Source: RGIG3009 sp964490085 (lineage in GTDB: Bacteria; Bacillota; Clostridia; Oscillospirales; Acutalibacteraceae). From it: a DNA stretch of 31,678 nucleotides. Shown here in pieces: positions 1-9,128 of the stretch. The stretch covers positions 1 through 31,678 of the forward strand of contig CAZBAO010000005.1 of the NCBI GenBank assembly GCA_964490085.1. Direction: 5' to 3'. Below the pieces are notes generated by a model. It was not told where the DNA came from and did no database searches. It worked only from the letters and a program-made list of their open reading frames with translations. The translations under genes were made by a program, and so were the position numbers. Numbering within the stretch: the first letter of the stretch is position 1; each line of letters begins with the position of its first letter.

Positions 1-1
1 T

Positions 2-418
2 ATGAAACGTTTTAACATCACCGTCAACGGCAAGGCTTATGACGTACAGGTCGAAGAAGTCGGGGGCGCGGCACCTGCTGTCGCACCGGTAGCCGCTCCC
101 GCTCCTGCTCCTGTCGCTGCTCCTGCTCCGGCACCTGCTGCCGCTCCTGCGCCGGCGGCCGAGGCTGCTCCTGCACCCGCTGCTGCTCCCGCTCCTGCGG
201 TCGGCACTGAAACGGTTTGTGCGCCGATGCCGGGTACGATCGTCAACATTACGGTCTCTGCCGGCCAGTCGGTTAAGTCCGGCGACGTTTTGCTGGTGCT
301 TGAGGCCATGAAAATGGAAAACGAGATCATGGCACCCCACGACGGCGTCGTTGCCGGTATACACGTCAACAAAGGGGATAGCGTGGATTCCGGTACATTG
401 CTTGTTTCTCTGCAATAA
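2..418 (+). CDS. Biotin carboxyl carrier protein (biotin/lipoyl-attachment subunit)
   Basis: This small protein carries the biotin that shuttles a carboxyl group in a biotin-dependent decarboxylase or carboxylase. Its C-terminal half (about residues 70-138) is a biotinyl domain with the classic EAMKMENEI motif, so Lys104 is the predicted biotinylation site. Residues of about 23-67 form a long Ala/Pro-rich swinging linker, as in the carrier subunits of oxaloacetate, glutaconyl-CoA and methylmalonyl-CoA decarboxylases. An ATG lies at base 2 and the product starts like family members (MKRFNITVNG), so it is probably complete, but the ribosome binding site is outside the window. The carboxyltransferase gene follows 21 bases later. 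The partner membrane or carboxylase subunits are presumably upstream. Which acyl substrate the complex uses cannot be read from the carrier. Confidence 0.9.
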   Translation: MKRFNITVNGKAYDVQVEEVGGAAPAVAPVAAPAPAPVAAPAPAPAAAPAPAAEAAPAPAAAPAPAVGTETVCAPMPGTIVNITVSAGQSVKSGDVLLVLEAMKMENEIMAPHDGVVAGIHVNKGDSVDSGTLLVSLQ

Positions 419-439
419 TTCGGGAAAGGAAGGATCACC

Positions 440-1840
440 ATGGCAAAGGTCGGAATTACCGAAACCATCCTGCGTGACGCGCATCAGTCGCTGATCGCCA
501 CCCGTATGACAACGGAGGAAATGTTGCCGGCGTTGGAGCTGCTCGACGATATTGGCTTTCATTCTCTGGAGTGTTGGGGGGGCGCGACGTTCGACTCCTG
601 CTTACGGTTCTTAAACGAGGATCCGTGGGAGCGGTTGCGCACGCTGAAAAAGCATATGCCCAAAACGCCTCTGCAGATGCTGTTCCGTGGTCAGAATATG
701 CTGGGATACCGGCACTACGCGGACGACGTTGTGGAATATTTCGTACAGAAATCGGTTGCCAACGGTATCGACGTCATTCGTATTTTTGACGCGCTGAACG
801 ATATCCGCAACTTAGAGACCTCTATCACCGCTGCGAAGAAAGAAAAGGGCGCGCACGTGCAGGTCGCGGTAAGCTATACCACCGGTCCTGTACACAATGT
901 CGAACATTTTGTGAAATATGCAAAGCAGTTGGAGGAAGCCGGTGCGGATTCCATCTGTATTAAGGATATGGCGGGCCTGTTGGTTCCCTACGATACCTAC
1001 ACACTGGTCAAAGAGATCAAAAACGCCGTTTCCATTCCGGTGCAGTTGCACTCCCACGCCACGGCAGGCATTGCCGATATGGTGCTGATGAAGGGTATTG
1101 AAGCCGGTGCAGACGTGATCGATACCGCCTTATCTCCGCTGTCGATGGGTACTTCTCATCCCGCGACCGAGTCGATGGTCGCGGCCTTGGCGGGTACGGA
1201 ATACGATACAGGCTTGGATCTGGTCAAGCTCAAGGAGGTCAGCGGTTACTTTGCCGGTCTGCGCAAAAAGTATCTGGAGAACGGTCAGCTGAACCCGAAG
1301 ATGCTTGAGGTCGATACCAACGCACTGATCTATCAGGTGCCGGGCGGTATGCTGTCCAACCTCGTCAGCCAGCTCAAGCAGGCGGGCAGAGAGGATCAGC
1401 TCGAAGAAGTGCTGATGGAAGTGCCGCGCGTCCGTGCGGATGCCGGCTATCCGCCGTTGGTTACCCCTTCTTCTCAGATCGTGGGCACGCAGGCCGTGTT
1501 CAATGTCATCGGCGGCGAGCGGTATAAGATGGTCACCAAGGAATTCAAGGGCTTGGTACGCGGCGAATACGGCGCGACCCCCGCACCGATCGATCCTGAA
1601 TTCGTGAAGAAGATCATCGGCGATGAAGAACCCATTACCTGTCGTCCGGCGGATCGCTTGGAGCCGGAGCTGGATAAGCTGCGTGAGGAAATGAAGGAAT
1701 GGTATGAGCAGGAAGAAGATGTGCTCAGCTACGCGCAGTTCGGTCAGGTCGCGGTCAAGTTCTTTGAGAACCGCCGTAACGAGAAGTATCACATTGACGG
1801 CAAGCACCTGAACTCGGAAGAACAGGTACACCCCGTGTAA
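440..1840 (+). CDS. oadA: Carboxyltransferase subunit: oxaloacetate decarboxylase alpha / pyruvate carboxylase subunit B type
   Basis: This subunit transfers a carboxyl group between oxaloacetate/pyruvate and carrier-bound biotin. The N-terminal TIM-barrel domain opens with ETILRDAHQS. It has the metal-binding HSH motif at residues 204-206 and the candidate carbamylated lysine Lys175 in IKDMAG. A PYC_OADA conserved domain follows at about 290-430. At 466 aa it ends without a fused biotinyl domain; that domain is supplied by the separate gene just upstream. A ribosome binding site (gaaaggaagg) precedes the ATG. The family does not by itself distinguish a sodium-pumping oxaloacetate decarboxylase from a two-subunit pyruvate carboxylase. 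The missing neighbours upstream would decide that. Confidence 0.9.
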   Translation: MAKVGITETILRDAHQSLIATRMTTEEMLPALELLDDIGFHSLECWGGATFDSCLRFLNEDPWERLRTLKKHMPKTPLQMLFRGQNMLGYRHYADDVVEYFVQKSVANGIDVIRIFDALNDIRNLETSITAAKKEKGAHVQVAVSYTTGPVHNVEHFVKYAKQLEEAGADSICIKDMAGLLVPYDTYTLVKEIKNAVSIPVQLHSHATAGIADMVLMKGIEAGADVIDTALSPLSMGTSHPATESMVAALAGTEYDTGLDLVKLKEVSGYFAGLRKKYLENGQLNPKMLEVDTNALIYQVPGGMLSNLVSQLKQAGREDQLEEVLMEVPRVRADAGYPPLVTPSSQIVGTQAVFNVIGGERYKMVTKEFKGLVRGEYGATPAPIDPEFVKKIIGDEEPITCRPADRLEPELDKLREEMKEWYEQEEDVLSYAQFGQVAVKFFENRRNEKYHIDGKHLNSEEQVHPV

Positions 1841-1858
1841 TATTGAACTGATATACGC

Positions 1859-1894
1859 TATCCGAAAGCCTCTGTCAAAAGAGGCTTTCGGATA
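1859..1894 (+). terminator. Perfect 14-bp hairpin after the carboxyltransferase gene
   Basis: Bases 1859-1872 and 1881-1894 are exact reverse complements (14 bp) around an 8-base loop. The hairpin sits 19 bases after the oadA stop and 25 bases before yicC. It is not followed by a run of T, so it may be a weak terminator or an mRNA 3'-end stabiliser rather than a classical intrinsic terminator. Confidence 0.55.
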
Positions 1895-1919
1895 TGTGCA
1901 CTTATAAAGGAGTGTCTGT

Positions 1920-2798
1920 ATGATACGCAGTATGACCGGCTACGGCCGCCATCAGGCAGTCGTGAACGGATGGGACGTTACAGTGGAACTCAAATCCGTC
2001 AACCATCGGTATTTTGAATATTCATCCCGTTTGCCCCGCACCTGCGGCTTTTTGGATGACAAGCTGAAATCCTACCTACAACAAGAAATTGCACGCGGTA
2101 AGGTCGACGTCTACGTGTCGTTGGATGCCGTAGAACAGGCGGACAGCGTAGTTGAAGTGAACACGGCACTGGCCGAGGCTTACCGTGAGGCACTGGATAA
2201 TTTGGCGGTTGACCTTGAGGTCCGCAACGATATTTCCGTGATGAACATAGCCCGTTTTCCCGACGTGTTGACCGTCCGTAAGACCGAAGCCAACGAGCAG
2301 GAAATCTGGAACGCCGTTCAACAGGTGGCGGCTGTTGCGCTGGAAAAGTTTGTGGCGATGCGCGAGCTGGAAGGCGTACGTATGCGTGAGGACGTGCTCA
2401 GCCGCCGTGAAACACTGTTGGAAGCTGTTTCCGTCGTAGAGGAGCGTTCGCCGCAGACGGTGCGCGAGCATATGGAGAAAGTGGAGGCGCGCATGCGTGA
2501 ACTGCTCGGCACGGCGACCGTGGATGAACAGCGCTTGCTGACGGAGGCTGCTATCTTTGCGGATAAGATCGCCACGGCGGAAGAGACCGTGCGTTTGCGC
2601 AGTCATTTGGATCAGCTGCAGACGCTGGTCAACAGCGATGAGCCGATCGGCAGAAAGCTTGATTTCTTGGTGCAGGAGATCAACCGTGAGACCAACACCA
2701 TCGGCTCTAAGGCGTCTGATCTGCAGCTTGCGCAGGTGGTCGTGGATATGAAGGCGGAGATCGAAAAGATCCGCGAACAGATTCAAAACATTGAGTGA
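1920..2798 (+). CDS. yicC: YicC family endoribonuclease-like protein
   Basis: A member of the YicC/YloC family; E. coli YicC is linked to RNA turnover as an endoribonuclease. The 292-aa length is normal. The N-terminus MIRSMTGYGR and the C-terminal QEINRETNTIGSKASD block are the family's two strongest signatures, and the middle is charged and helical. The ribosome binding site aaaggag lies just before the ATG. It starts the plus-strand housekeeping run and is followed 18 bases later by remA, the same yicC-remA-gmk-rpoZ-priA order found in Bacillus and Clostridia. Confidence in family is high; the substrate in this organism is unknown. Confidence 0.93.
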   Translation: MIRSMTGYGRHQAVVNGWDVTVELKSVNHRYFEYSSRLPRTCGFLDDKLKSYLQQEIARGKVDVYVSLDAVEQADSVVEVNTALAEAYREALDNLAVDLEVRNDISVMNIARFPDVLTVRKTEANEQEIWNAVQQVAAVALEKFVAMRELEGVRMREDVLSRRETLLEAVSVVEERSPQTVREHMEKVEARMRELLGTATVDEQRLLTEAAIFADKIATAEETVRLRSHLDQLQTLVNSDEPIGRKLDFLVQEINRETNTIGSKASDLQLAQVVVDMKAEIEKIREQIQNIE

Positions 2799-2816
2799 TG
2801 TCGGGAGGGACGGCAT

Positions 2817-3077
2817 ATGCGCCTTGTGAACATAGGCTTTGGTAATATGGTTGCCGCCGGCCGTTTGATTGCGATCGTCAGTCCGGAATCGGCTCCGATC
2901 AAGCGTATTATTCAGGATGCCAAGGATCGCGGCACCTTGATTGATGCGACCTACGGCCGCCGCACCCGCGCGGTGCTGATCACGGACAGTGATCATGTGA
3001 TCCTGTCGGCTGTACAGCCGGAAACCGTGGCGAACCGCTTTGAGGATGAGGGGGAGGAATTGGAACATGGCGAATGA
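2817..3077 (+). CDS. remA: RemA-type extracellular matrix regulatory protein (DUF370)
   Basis: An 86-aa DUF370 protein. In B. subtilis RemA is a DNA-binding activator of biofilm matrix operons and osmoprotection genes. The sequence is typical: the start MRLVNIGFGNMV, the conserved RIIQDAKDRG helix and the basic segment DATYGRRTRAVLI. A ribosome binding site (gggaggga) lies before the ATG. Its 3' end overlaps the gmk start by 11 bases, which suggests translational coupling. The C-terminus is acidic (DEGEELEHGE), a little longer than the core family. Regulatory targets here are unknown. Confidence 0.92.
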   Translation: MRLVNIGFGNMVAAGRLIAIVSPESAPIKRIIQDAKDRGTLIDATYGRRTRAVLITDSDHVILSAVQPETVANRFEDEGEELEHGE

Positions 3078-3654
3078 TCCGACTCCCGGCTTACTGATCG
3101 TTTTTTCCGGTCCGTCCGGTTGCGGAAAGGGAACGCTGGTGGCGAAGCTACTCGAAAAACGCGCGGATACCGTTCTTTCCGTGTCGGTAACAACGCGTGC
3201 TCCGCGCCCGGGCGAGGTTGACGGCGTGCATTACTTTTTTAAGACCCGCGAAGAAGTGGAGCAAATGATACGCGAGGACGCCTTGCTCGAATACGCGCAG
3301 TACAGCGGTAACTATTACGGCACGCCGCGTGCGGCCGTGGAGGAGCATTTGCGGGCAGGCCGCAACGTTATATTGGAGATCGATGTGCAGGGTGCTGTGC
3401 AGGTCATGGAGCGCTGTAGCGATTACGTCTCTATCTTCCTGACCGTTCCCTCCATGGAGGAACTTGAGCGCCGTCTGCGCGGTCGCGGAACGGAAAAAGA
3501 AGAGTGGATACAAACGCGTATGCAAGCTGCCAAAAGCGAGCTTGAGTACGTTGATCGCTATCAATATACCGTCTTGAACGACGAGGTTGATGCCGCCTTT
3601 GATCGGCTCAACTCCATTATTGAAACCGAAAAAACGCGGAAAAATCCGCAATAA
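3067..3654 (+). CDS. gmk: Guanylate kinase
   Basis: Phosphorylates GMP (and dGMP) to GDP with ATP, a required step in purine nucleotide supply. The P-loop SGPSGCGKGT is at residues 14-23. The GMP-binding region follows, with SVTTRAPRPGEVDGVHYFF and the later YYGTPRA and EIDVQGA motifs, and the LID region is ERRLRGRGTE. I chose the ATG at 3067 (product MANDPTPG, 195 aa) because gggaggaa lies in front of it and family members start near here. An in-frame ATG at 3040 would add nine unrelated residues inside remA. It overlaps remA by 11 bases and precedes rpoZ. Confidence 0.96.
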   Translation: MANDPTPGLLIVFSGPSGCGKGTLVAKLLEKRADTVLSVSVTTRAPRPGEVDGVHYFFKTREEVEQMIREDALLEYAQYSGNYYGTPRAAVEEHLRAGRNVILEIDVQGAVQVMERCSDYVSIFLTVPSMEELERRLRGRGTEKEEWIQTRMQAAKSELEYVDRYQYTVLNDEVDAAFDRLNSIIETEKTRKNPQ

Positions 3655-3672
3655 TAAACGGAGGAATGAAAT

Positions 3673-3879
3673 ATGTTAAAACCGACCGACATTGAACAGT
3701 TAAAGGGTAAAAACAGCCGCTACGCGGTTGTCATTGGTGTTGCGAAGCGTGCTCGCAGTATTGCGCAGGATGCAGAGGACAACGGTGTCGTGTTGACCGA
3801 AAAACCGGTGAGCATGGCGATCTTGGATTTTACCGAGGGTGACTACAAGATGGTTGCAGGTGGCGATCTCCGGGAATAA
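3673..3879 (+). CDS. rpoZ: DNA-directed RNA polymerase omega subunit
   Basis: A 68-aa small RNA polymerase subunit that helps fold and assemble beta-prime. The family core is visible: NSRYAVVIGVAKRAR followed by a VSMAILDFTEGDYKM tail that replaces the usual KPV..A..E pattern. The gene lies 18 bases after gmk with a strong ggaggaa ribosome binding site, the standard Firmicutes position between gmk and priA. Confidence 0.93.
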   Translation: MLKPTDIEQLKGKNSRYAVVIGVAKRARSIAQDAEDNGVVLTEKPVSMAILDFTEGDYKMVAGGDLRE

Positions 3880-3912
3880 TCGCACATTACCAACAGACAG
3901 GGAGGAGTCGGC

Positions 3913-6390
3913 ATGACGCAGACCGCTGTAGCGAAAGTAGCAGTGGAGCAGACGGCGTTTCATTTTGATAAGCTGTACAGCTACCGCGTCACGTCAGACC
4001 TGCCGGGGCTTGTGACGGGTTGCCGCGTGCTGGTGCCTTTTGGAAAAGGCAACCGTTTTCGGCAGGGTGTTGTTATGGAGCTGGAACACGTCGTGCCGGA
4101 ACAAGCGGAAACGCTGAAACCGGTGATGGCGGTGCTGGACGAACACCCGTTGTTGAATGAAGAACTGATTGCACTGACACGGTGGATGAAGGAACGCACC
4201 TTCTGCACGGTGTTTGACGCCGTGCGCGCCATGCTGCCCACGGGATTGTATTGGAACGTCAAACCGGTATATCGGCCGGTACTGCCTCTTCCCGAACAGG
4301 AAAAGCAAAAGATGTCATCGGACGAAGCGGCGCTGTATACGCTCGCCTGCACGATGCTGATGCGTTCACCCGACGGAATCGCCGGTGATAAACTACTTAG
4401 TTGTGCGGGCTTGGCTCATGCGGATAAGCTACCGGAGATGATGGTGAAAAAGGGGTGGTTTTCCCGCGGTGAGGATGCCTATCGTCGCACGGGGGATGCC
4501 GCCCGCCGTATGGCACGGCTTACCGTGCCGCCGGAGGAACTCGAAACGGCGATGCGGGATGCCCGCGTTACCCCGAAGCAACGATCGGTATTGGCCCTGC
4601 TGGAGGAGGTCTGTACAGCGTCCGTTAAGGAGCTGTGCTATCTCGCCGGTGTGACCGGTGCCGTTTTGTCGGCTTTAGAGAAAAAACAGCTGGTCGAATG
4701 TTACGATCAGGAAATTCTGCGTTCTCCGTTTACCGCGATCTCGCCGCGTCCGACGGCGGTCGATCTCAATCCCGAACAGCAGACAGCCTTTGATGAGATC
4801 AAGGCCCGTTACGAGGAACCGAACGCCGCCTGTGCGCTGCTGTACGGTGTGACCGGAAGCGGAAAAACGCAGGTGTATATCAAGCTGATCGACACGGTCA
4901 TCGCCGACGGTAAGCAGGCGTTGGTGCTGGTTCCTGAGATCTCCTTGACACCGCAGACCATGGAGCTGTTTCTGCGCCGTTACGGCAACCGCGTCGCTGT
5001 GCTGCACAGCGGTCTGTCGGTCGGTGAGCGGATGGATGAGTGGAAACGCATACGGCGGGGCGAGGCGGATATCGTTGTGGGTACACGCTCGGCGGTGTTT
5101 GCTCCGCTGTCCAGACTTGGCGTTATCATCATGGATGAGGAACAGGAGCACACCTATAAGTCCGAAAATGCACCGCGTTATCACGCGCGGGATGTGGCAA
5201 AATTCCGTTGCAACTACCACAATGCGTTGTTGCTGTTGACCTCGGCTACCCCCAGTGTTGAAAGCTATCAGGCGGCGATCGCCGGTCGGTATTCGCTGCA
5301 TACGCTTGCCAATCGTTACGGGGACGCCCTGCTTCCGCAGGTGCAGGTCGTCGATATGCGGGAAGAGTCCGGTCTGTCGCTGTTCAGTGAGGCTCTTAAG
5401 CAGGAGCTCAGTACTTGCTTTGAGCAGGGAAAACAAGCGATCCTGTTGCTGAATCGCCGCGGATATCATACCTTTTTGTCTTGCCGTTCCTGTGGTAAGA
5501 TCATGACTTGCCCATCCTGCAGTATTTCGTTGACCTATCATCGCGCAAACGGTAAGTTGATGTGCCACTATTGCGGACATACACAGCCGCCGATGGTGCG
5601 CTGTCCGGAATGCGGATCGGATAAGGTGCGCTATTCCGGTATGGGTACGCAGCGGGTGGAGGAGGAGCTTACACAGCTGTTCCCCGATATCCGCATTTTG
5701 CGTATGGATACCGATAGCACGATGTCGCGCTTCGCGTACGAGGAGAGATTTCGTGAATTTGCCGAGGGTAAGTATCAGGTGATGATCGGTACCCAAATGG
5801 TGGCGAAGGGCTTGGATTTCCCGAACGTTGCGCTCGTCGGCGTGTTGTCGGCGGATCAGGCGCTGTATGCCGAGGACTATCGCTCGTTTGAAACGGCGTT
5901 TTCTCTGCTCACACAGGTGATCGGTCGAGCGGGACGTCACAATACGCCGGGTAAAGCGATTATTCAGACGACGGTGCCGGAGCACTATGTGATCGATCTG
6001 GCATCAAAACAAGCGTACCCTGCATTTTACGAGGTAGAGATCGCCGCCCGTAAACTAATGAAATATCCGCCGTTTGCCGATATTGGTATGTTTGGGTTTG
6101 TCGGCGCAGATGAAAAAGCGGTCAAGATCGCTGTTGCGCGATTTTTAGCGCTGTTGCGGCAGACAGCGGCGCATCCCGATTACGAGGGTATACCGTTGAT
6201 TGCCTTGGATCCCACTCCGGCGGCGGTGGCGCGCGTGGCGGGGAAATATCGCTATAAACTTATTGTCAAGCTTACCAACAACACGCGCACCCGTACCTTG
6301 ATTGCCGAGCTGCTTCGGGCGTTTGCCTCGTTGCCGGAAAGCAATGGCGTTACGGTATACGCGGATATCAATCCGGCAACGATCTTATAA
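3913..6390 (+). CDS. priA: Primosomal protein N' (replication restart helicase PriA)
   Basis: A superfamily-2 DNA helicase that recognises stalled forks and reloads the replisome. At 825 aa it has normal length. The N-terminal DNA-binding part is followed by Walker A (GVTGSGKT, 312-319) and Walker B/DEAH-type motif DEEQEH (408-413). A zinc region has eight cysteines at 524, 527, 533, 536, 551, 554, 564 and 567. The C-terminal helicase motifs include GTQMVAKGLDFP and QVIGRAGR. The start has ggaggag eight bases upstream. All helicase motifs look intact. def follows after 15 bases. Confidence 0.96.
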   Translation: MTQTAVAKVAVEQTAFHFDKLYSYRVTSDLPGLVTGCRVLVPFGKGNRFRQGVVMELEHVVPEQAETLKPVMAVLDEHPLLNEELIALTRWMKERTFCTVFDAVRAMLPTGLYWNVKPVYRPVLPLPEQEKQKMSSDEAALYTLACTMLMRSPDGIAGDKLLSCAGLAHADKLPEMMVKKGWFSRGEDAYRRTGDAARRMARLTVPPEELETAMRDARVTPKQRSVLALLEEVCTASVKELCYLAGVTGAVLSALEKKQLVECYDQEILRSPFTAISPRPTAVDLNPEQQTAFDEIKARYEEPNAACALLYGVTGSGKTQVYIKLIDTVIADGKQALVLVPEISLTPQTMELFLRRYGNRVAVLHSGLSVGERMDEWKRIRRGEADIVVGTRSAVFAPLSRLGVIIMDEEQEHTYKSENAPRYHARDVAKFRCNYHNALLLLTSATPSVESYQAAIAGRYSLHTLANRYGDALLPQVQVVDMREESGLSLFSEALKQELSTCFEQGKQAILLLNRRGYHTFLSCRSCGKIMTCPSCSISLTYHRANGKLMCHYCGHTQPPMVRCPECGSDKVRYSGMGTQRVEEELTQLFPDIRILRMDTDSTMSRFAYEERFREFAEGKYQVMIGTQMVAKGLDFPNVALVGVLSADQALYAEDYRSFETAFSLLTQVIGRAGRHNTPGKAIIQTTVPEHYVIDLASKQAYPAFYEVEIAARKLMKYPPFADIGMFGFVGADEKAVKIAVARFLALLRQTAAHPDYEGIPLIALDPTPAAVARVAGKYRYKLIVKLTNNTRTRTLIAELLRAFASLPESNGVTVYADINPATIL

Positions 6391-6405
6391 AGGAGAATTC
6401 TTATC

Positions 6406-6852
6406 ATGGCGATTCGCAATATTTTGAAAAACGATGATCCCGCTTTGCGCAAGGTCTGCCGCCCGGTGACCGAGTTTAACGAGCGGCTTTGGCAGCTGCT
6501 CGACGATATGGCGGACACTATGCATAAAGCGGAGGGCGTCGGCCTGGCGGGCCCGCAGGTCGGGATCCTGCGCCGCGTTTTCGTGATGGATCTCGGTGAC
6601 GGTGTGATCGAAGCGGTCAACCCTGAGATCCTCAGCACACACGGTAAGCAGATCGGTCAGGAGGGCTGTCTGTCCTTCCCGAATCAATGGGACGACGTTA
6701 CGCGTCCGAAACGCGTGAAGTTCAAGGCACAGGATCGCTATGGGAAATGGTTTATCATGACCGGTGAGGATCTGATGGCGCGCTGTATCTGCCACGAAAC
6801 CGATCATCTGGACGGTATCGTGTTTTTGGATCGAGTAGGTGAAGGAAAATGA
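6406..6852 (+). CDS. def: Peptide deformylase
   Basis: Removes the formyl group from the N-terminal Met of new proteins, using a ferrous ion. All three family motifs are present: GVGLAGPQ (44-51), EGCLS with metal ligand Cys88, and HETDH with His130/His134 and catalytic Glu131. At 148 aa it is of the type found in Clostridia. The stop overlaps the fmt start by four bases, so removal and addition of the formyl group are translated as a coupled pair. Ribosome binding site aaaggag. Confidence 0.96.
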   Translation: MAIRNILKNDDPALRKVCRPVTEFNERLWQLLDDMADTMHKAEGVGLAGPQVGILRRVFVMDLGDGVIEAVNPEILSTHGKQIGQEGCLSFPNQWDDVTRPKRVKFKAQDRYGKWFIMTGEDLMARCICHETDHLDGIVFLDRVGEGK

Positions 6853-7775
6853 ACGTGATTTTTATGGGGACACCGGAATTTGCGGTTCCCTGTTTGGAAA
6901 AATTGATAGCGGACGGACACACCGTTTCTTTGGTCGTCACGCAGGGCGATAAGCCGCGCGGCAGAGGGCAAAAACTGATGCCGCCGCCCGTCAAGGCGTG
7001 TGCGATGGAGCACGGCATCCCCGTGTTTCAGCCGACGACCTTAAAAGACGAAGCGGTGCAGGACGAGCTGCGTCGCTATCAGCCGGATGTCATCGTCGTG
7101 GTGGCGTACGGCAAGATTCTGCCGCAGGCGGTACTGGAGATGCCGCCGCACGGCTGCATCAACGTGCATGCCTCATTATTGCCGCGGTATCGCGGCGCCG
7201 CCCCCATTCAATGGGCGGTGCTGGACGGTGAGCGCGAAACCGGTGTGACTACCCAATATATGGCAGAAGGAATCGATACCGGCGATATGCTGCTGAAATC
7301 CACCTGCCCGATTGCGGAGGATATGACCGCCGGTGAATTGCACGATGCGTTGTCGGTGCAGGGTGCCGCGTTGCTATCCGATACGCTGAAAGCGCTGGAA
7401 AACGGTACACTGACGCGCACCCCGCAGACGGGAGATAGCAATTATGCCCCGATGCTGGACAAAAGCCTGTGCGCGATGGATTTTACAAAATCGGCGGCAG
7501 AACTGCATAATCAGGTACGGGGGTTAAATCCGTGGCCGACCGCTACCGCAAAGGTGGGCGGAAAGGTGTTAAAAATTCACCGTACCCGTGTTGGTGCGCC
7601 CTGTGATGCTGAGCCGAATCTGGTGATCGGCACGGCACCGTTTACGGTGTCCTGCGGCGAGGGCACTTCTCTTGTATTGTTAGAGGTTCAGGGCGAGGGC
7701 GGCAGACGTATGGCGGCGGAGGACTTCTTCCACGGTCATCCGATTCCGCTCGGCAGCCGTTTCTCGGAGGAATAA
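6849..7775 (+). CDS. fmt: Methionyl-tRNA formyltransferase
   Basis: Formylates initiator Met-tRNA with 10-formyltetrahydrofolate. The catalytic domain has MGTPEFAVP at the N-terminus, the NVHASLLPRYRGAAPI signature at 105-120 with catalytic Asn105 and His107, and GIDTGD near 141-146. A C-terminal OB-like tRNA-binding domain contains the LNPWPTA motif. Length 308 aa is usual. It overlaps def by four bases at its start and is followed three bases after its stop by rsmB. Confidence 0.96.
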   Translation: MNVIFMGTPEFAVPCLEKLIADGHTVSLVVTQGDKPRGRGQKLMPPPVKACAMEHGIPVFQPTTLKDEAVQDELRRYQPDVIVVVAYGKILPQAVLEMPPHGCINVHASLLPRYRGAAPIQWAVLDGERETGVTTQYMAEGIDTGDMLLKSTCPIAEDMTAGELHDALSVQGAALLSDTLKALENGTLTRTPQTGDSNYAPMLDKSLCAMDFTKSAAELHNQVRGLNPWPTATAKVGGKVLKIHRTRVGAPCDAEPNLVIGTAPFTVSCGEGTSLVLLEVQGEGGRRMAAEDFFHGHPIPLGSRFSEE

Positions 7776-7778
7776 CGT

Positions 7779-9116
7779 ATGGCACGCGACGCCCGTATTG
7801 CGGTTACGCAGGCGCTTGCCGGTCTGCACCGCGAAAAACGCTATTCCAATATCGTGTTGGACGAGCTGCTTAAAACAGGGGAGCTGTCCGCCAAAGATCG
7901 CGCGTTCGCCTCGCGGCTGTTTTACGGCGTGATCGAGCGGTGTATTACCATCGACTATGTGTTGGAGCACGCATCTTCCATTCCGTTGCGCAAGATGCAT
8001 CCGCTGGTGTTGGAAGTCTTACGCGTGGCGGTGTATCAGCTGTTATATATGGATAAGATCCCGCCGTCAGCGGCGGTCAACGAAGCCGTTTCGGGCGTGC
8101 GGCGCTTAAAGCAGGGGAACGCGTCGGGCTTTGTCAACGGTGTGCTGCGGAGCATCCTGCGAAGCCGCGACACCTTGTTTGCCGATCTGCCGGCGGGGGA
8201 TGCGGCTTTGTCGGTCATCCATTCCTGCCCGTCGGAGCTCATCGCGTTTTGGCGCGAGGCGTACGGCGAGGAGCTGATGACGGCACTGGTCGGCTCGATC
8301 AATGCGGTGCCCGAATCGTATGTGCGGGTCAATATCCTGCGCACTACGGATGAAGAATTTGCCAAAACGCTGCAAAATATCGGGATTAGTCACCAAATTC
8401 ACACCGATATTCCGCACTGTTTTGAGCTAAAATGCGCGTATTTGGGAAATAAACTTGAATTAACGGACAAAAACTGCTATTATTATCAGGATAAGGCCTC
8501 GCAATATGCGTGCCTTGCCTTGGGCGCACAGCCCGACGAGGCAATCGCGGATGTCTGCGCGGCACCGGGTGGTAAGAGTTTTACGGTGGCACAGATGCTG
8601 CAAAACACCGGCCGCATCCTGTCGTGCGATGTGTATCCGCAAAAATGCGAAACGATCGAGCGCCGCGCCGCAGAGCTCGGAATTACGAATCTGAGTGCGG
8701 CGGTGCGCGACGCATCGGCACCGTGCCCCGAACCGCTAAAAGGTGCGTTCGATCGCGTGATCTGTGACGTGCCGTGTTCGGGACTCGGCGTGATCCGCCG
8801 TAAGCCGGAGATCCGCTACAAGTCGTTAGACGAGTTGAAGGAGTTGCCCACCTTGCAGTATGCGATTTTGCAACGCAGTGCCGAGCTCGTTAAGGCGGGC
8901 GGTGTGCTGCAATATTCCACCTGTACGCTCAATCCGGCGGAGAACGAGCAGATCGCCGAACGGTTTTTAAGTGAGCATCCGGAGTTTTCTCCGCGTGTTT
9001 TGCCGCTTGCATCTTGCTTTGAGGCGGCGGGGCTGACGCCCTCGCATACGATCACCCTGTTCCCGCATATCCATAAGACCGACGGTTTCTTTATCGCCGG
9101 CTTTCAGAAAAAATGA
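7779..9116 (+). CDS. rsmB: 16S rRNA (cytosine-967-C5) methyltransferase RsmB
   Basis: Methylates cytosine 967 of 16S rRNA with S-adenosylmethionine. It has an N-terminal NusB-like RNA-binding domain (about 1-130) and a C-terminal Rossmann methyltransferase domain. Key motifs are CAAPGGKS at 260-267, DVPCSGLG with Cys333, and STCTLNPAENE with Cys382, giving the two-cysteine arrangement of the NOL1/NOP2/sun family. At 445 aa it is full length. It sits directly after fmt, a conserved order. A related m5C methyltransferase with different site choice cannot be fully excluded, but the NusB fusion argues for RsmB. Confidence 0.94.
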   Translation: MARDARIAVTQALAGLHREKRYSNIVLDELLKTGELSAKDRAFASRLFYGVIERCITIDYVLEHASSIPLRKMHPLVLEVLRVAVYQLLYMDKIPPSAAVNEAVSGVRRLKQGNASGFVNGVLRSILRSRDTLFADLPAGDAALSVIHSCPSELIAFWREAYGEELMTALVGSINAVPESYVRVNILRTTDEEFAKTLQNIGISHQIHTDIPHCFELKCAYLGNKLELTDKNCYYYQDKASQYACLALGAQPDEAIADVCAAPGGKSFTVAQMLQNTGRILSCDVYPQKCETIERRAAELGITNLSAAVRDASAPCPEPLKGAFDRVICDVPCSGLGVIRRKPEIRYKSLDELKELPTLQYAILQRSAELVKAGGVLQYSTCTLNPAENEQIAERFLSEHPEFSPRVLPLASCFEAAGLTPSHTITLFPHIHKTDGFFIAGFQKK

Positions 9117-9128
9117 GGTGTCTGTCCG

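Noticed and set aside
60..200. Repeated GCTCCTGCT-type tract as a possible DNA repeat element
   Set aside because: It simply encodes the Ala/Pro linker of the biotin carrier protein, a normal feature of the family.
2076..3068. 330-codon minus-strand open frame opposite yicC/remA
   Set aside because: It is antisense to two clearly recognised genes, has no family features and no ribosome binding site. Long antisense frames are expected with this codon bias.
4675..5985. 436-codon minus-strand open frame opposite priA
   Set aside because: Shadow of the priA helicase region, with Arg/His-rich nonsense-like composition.
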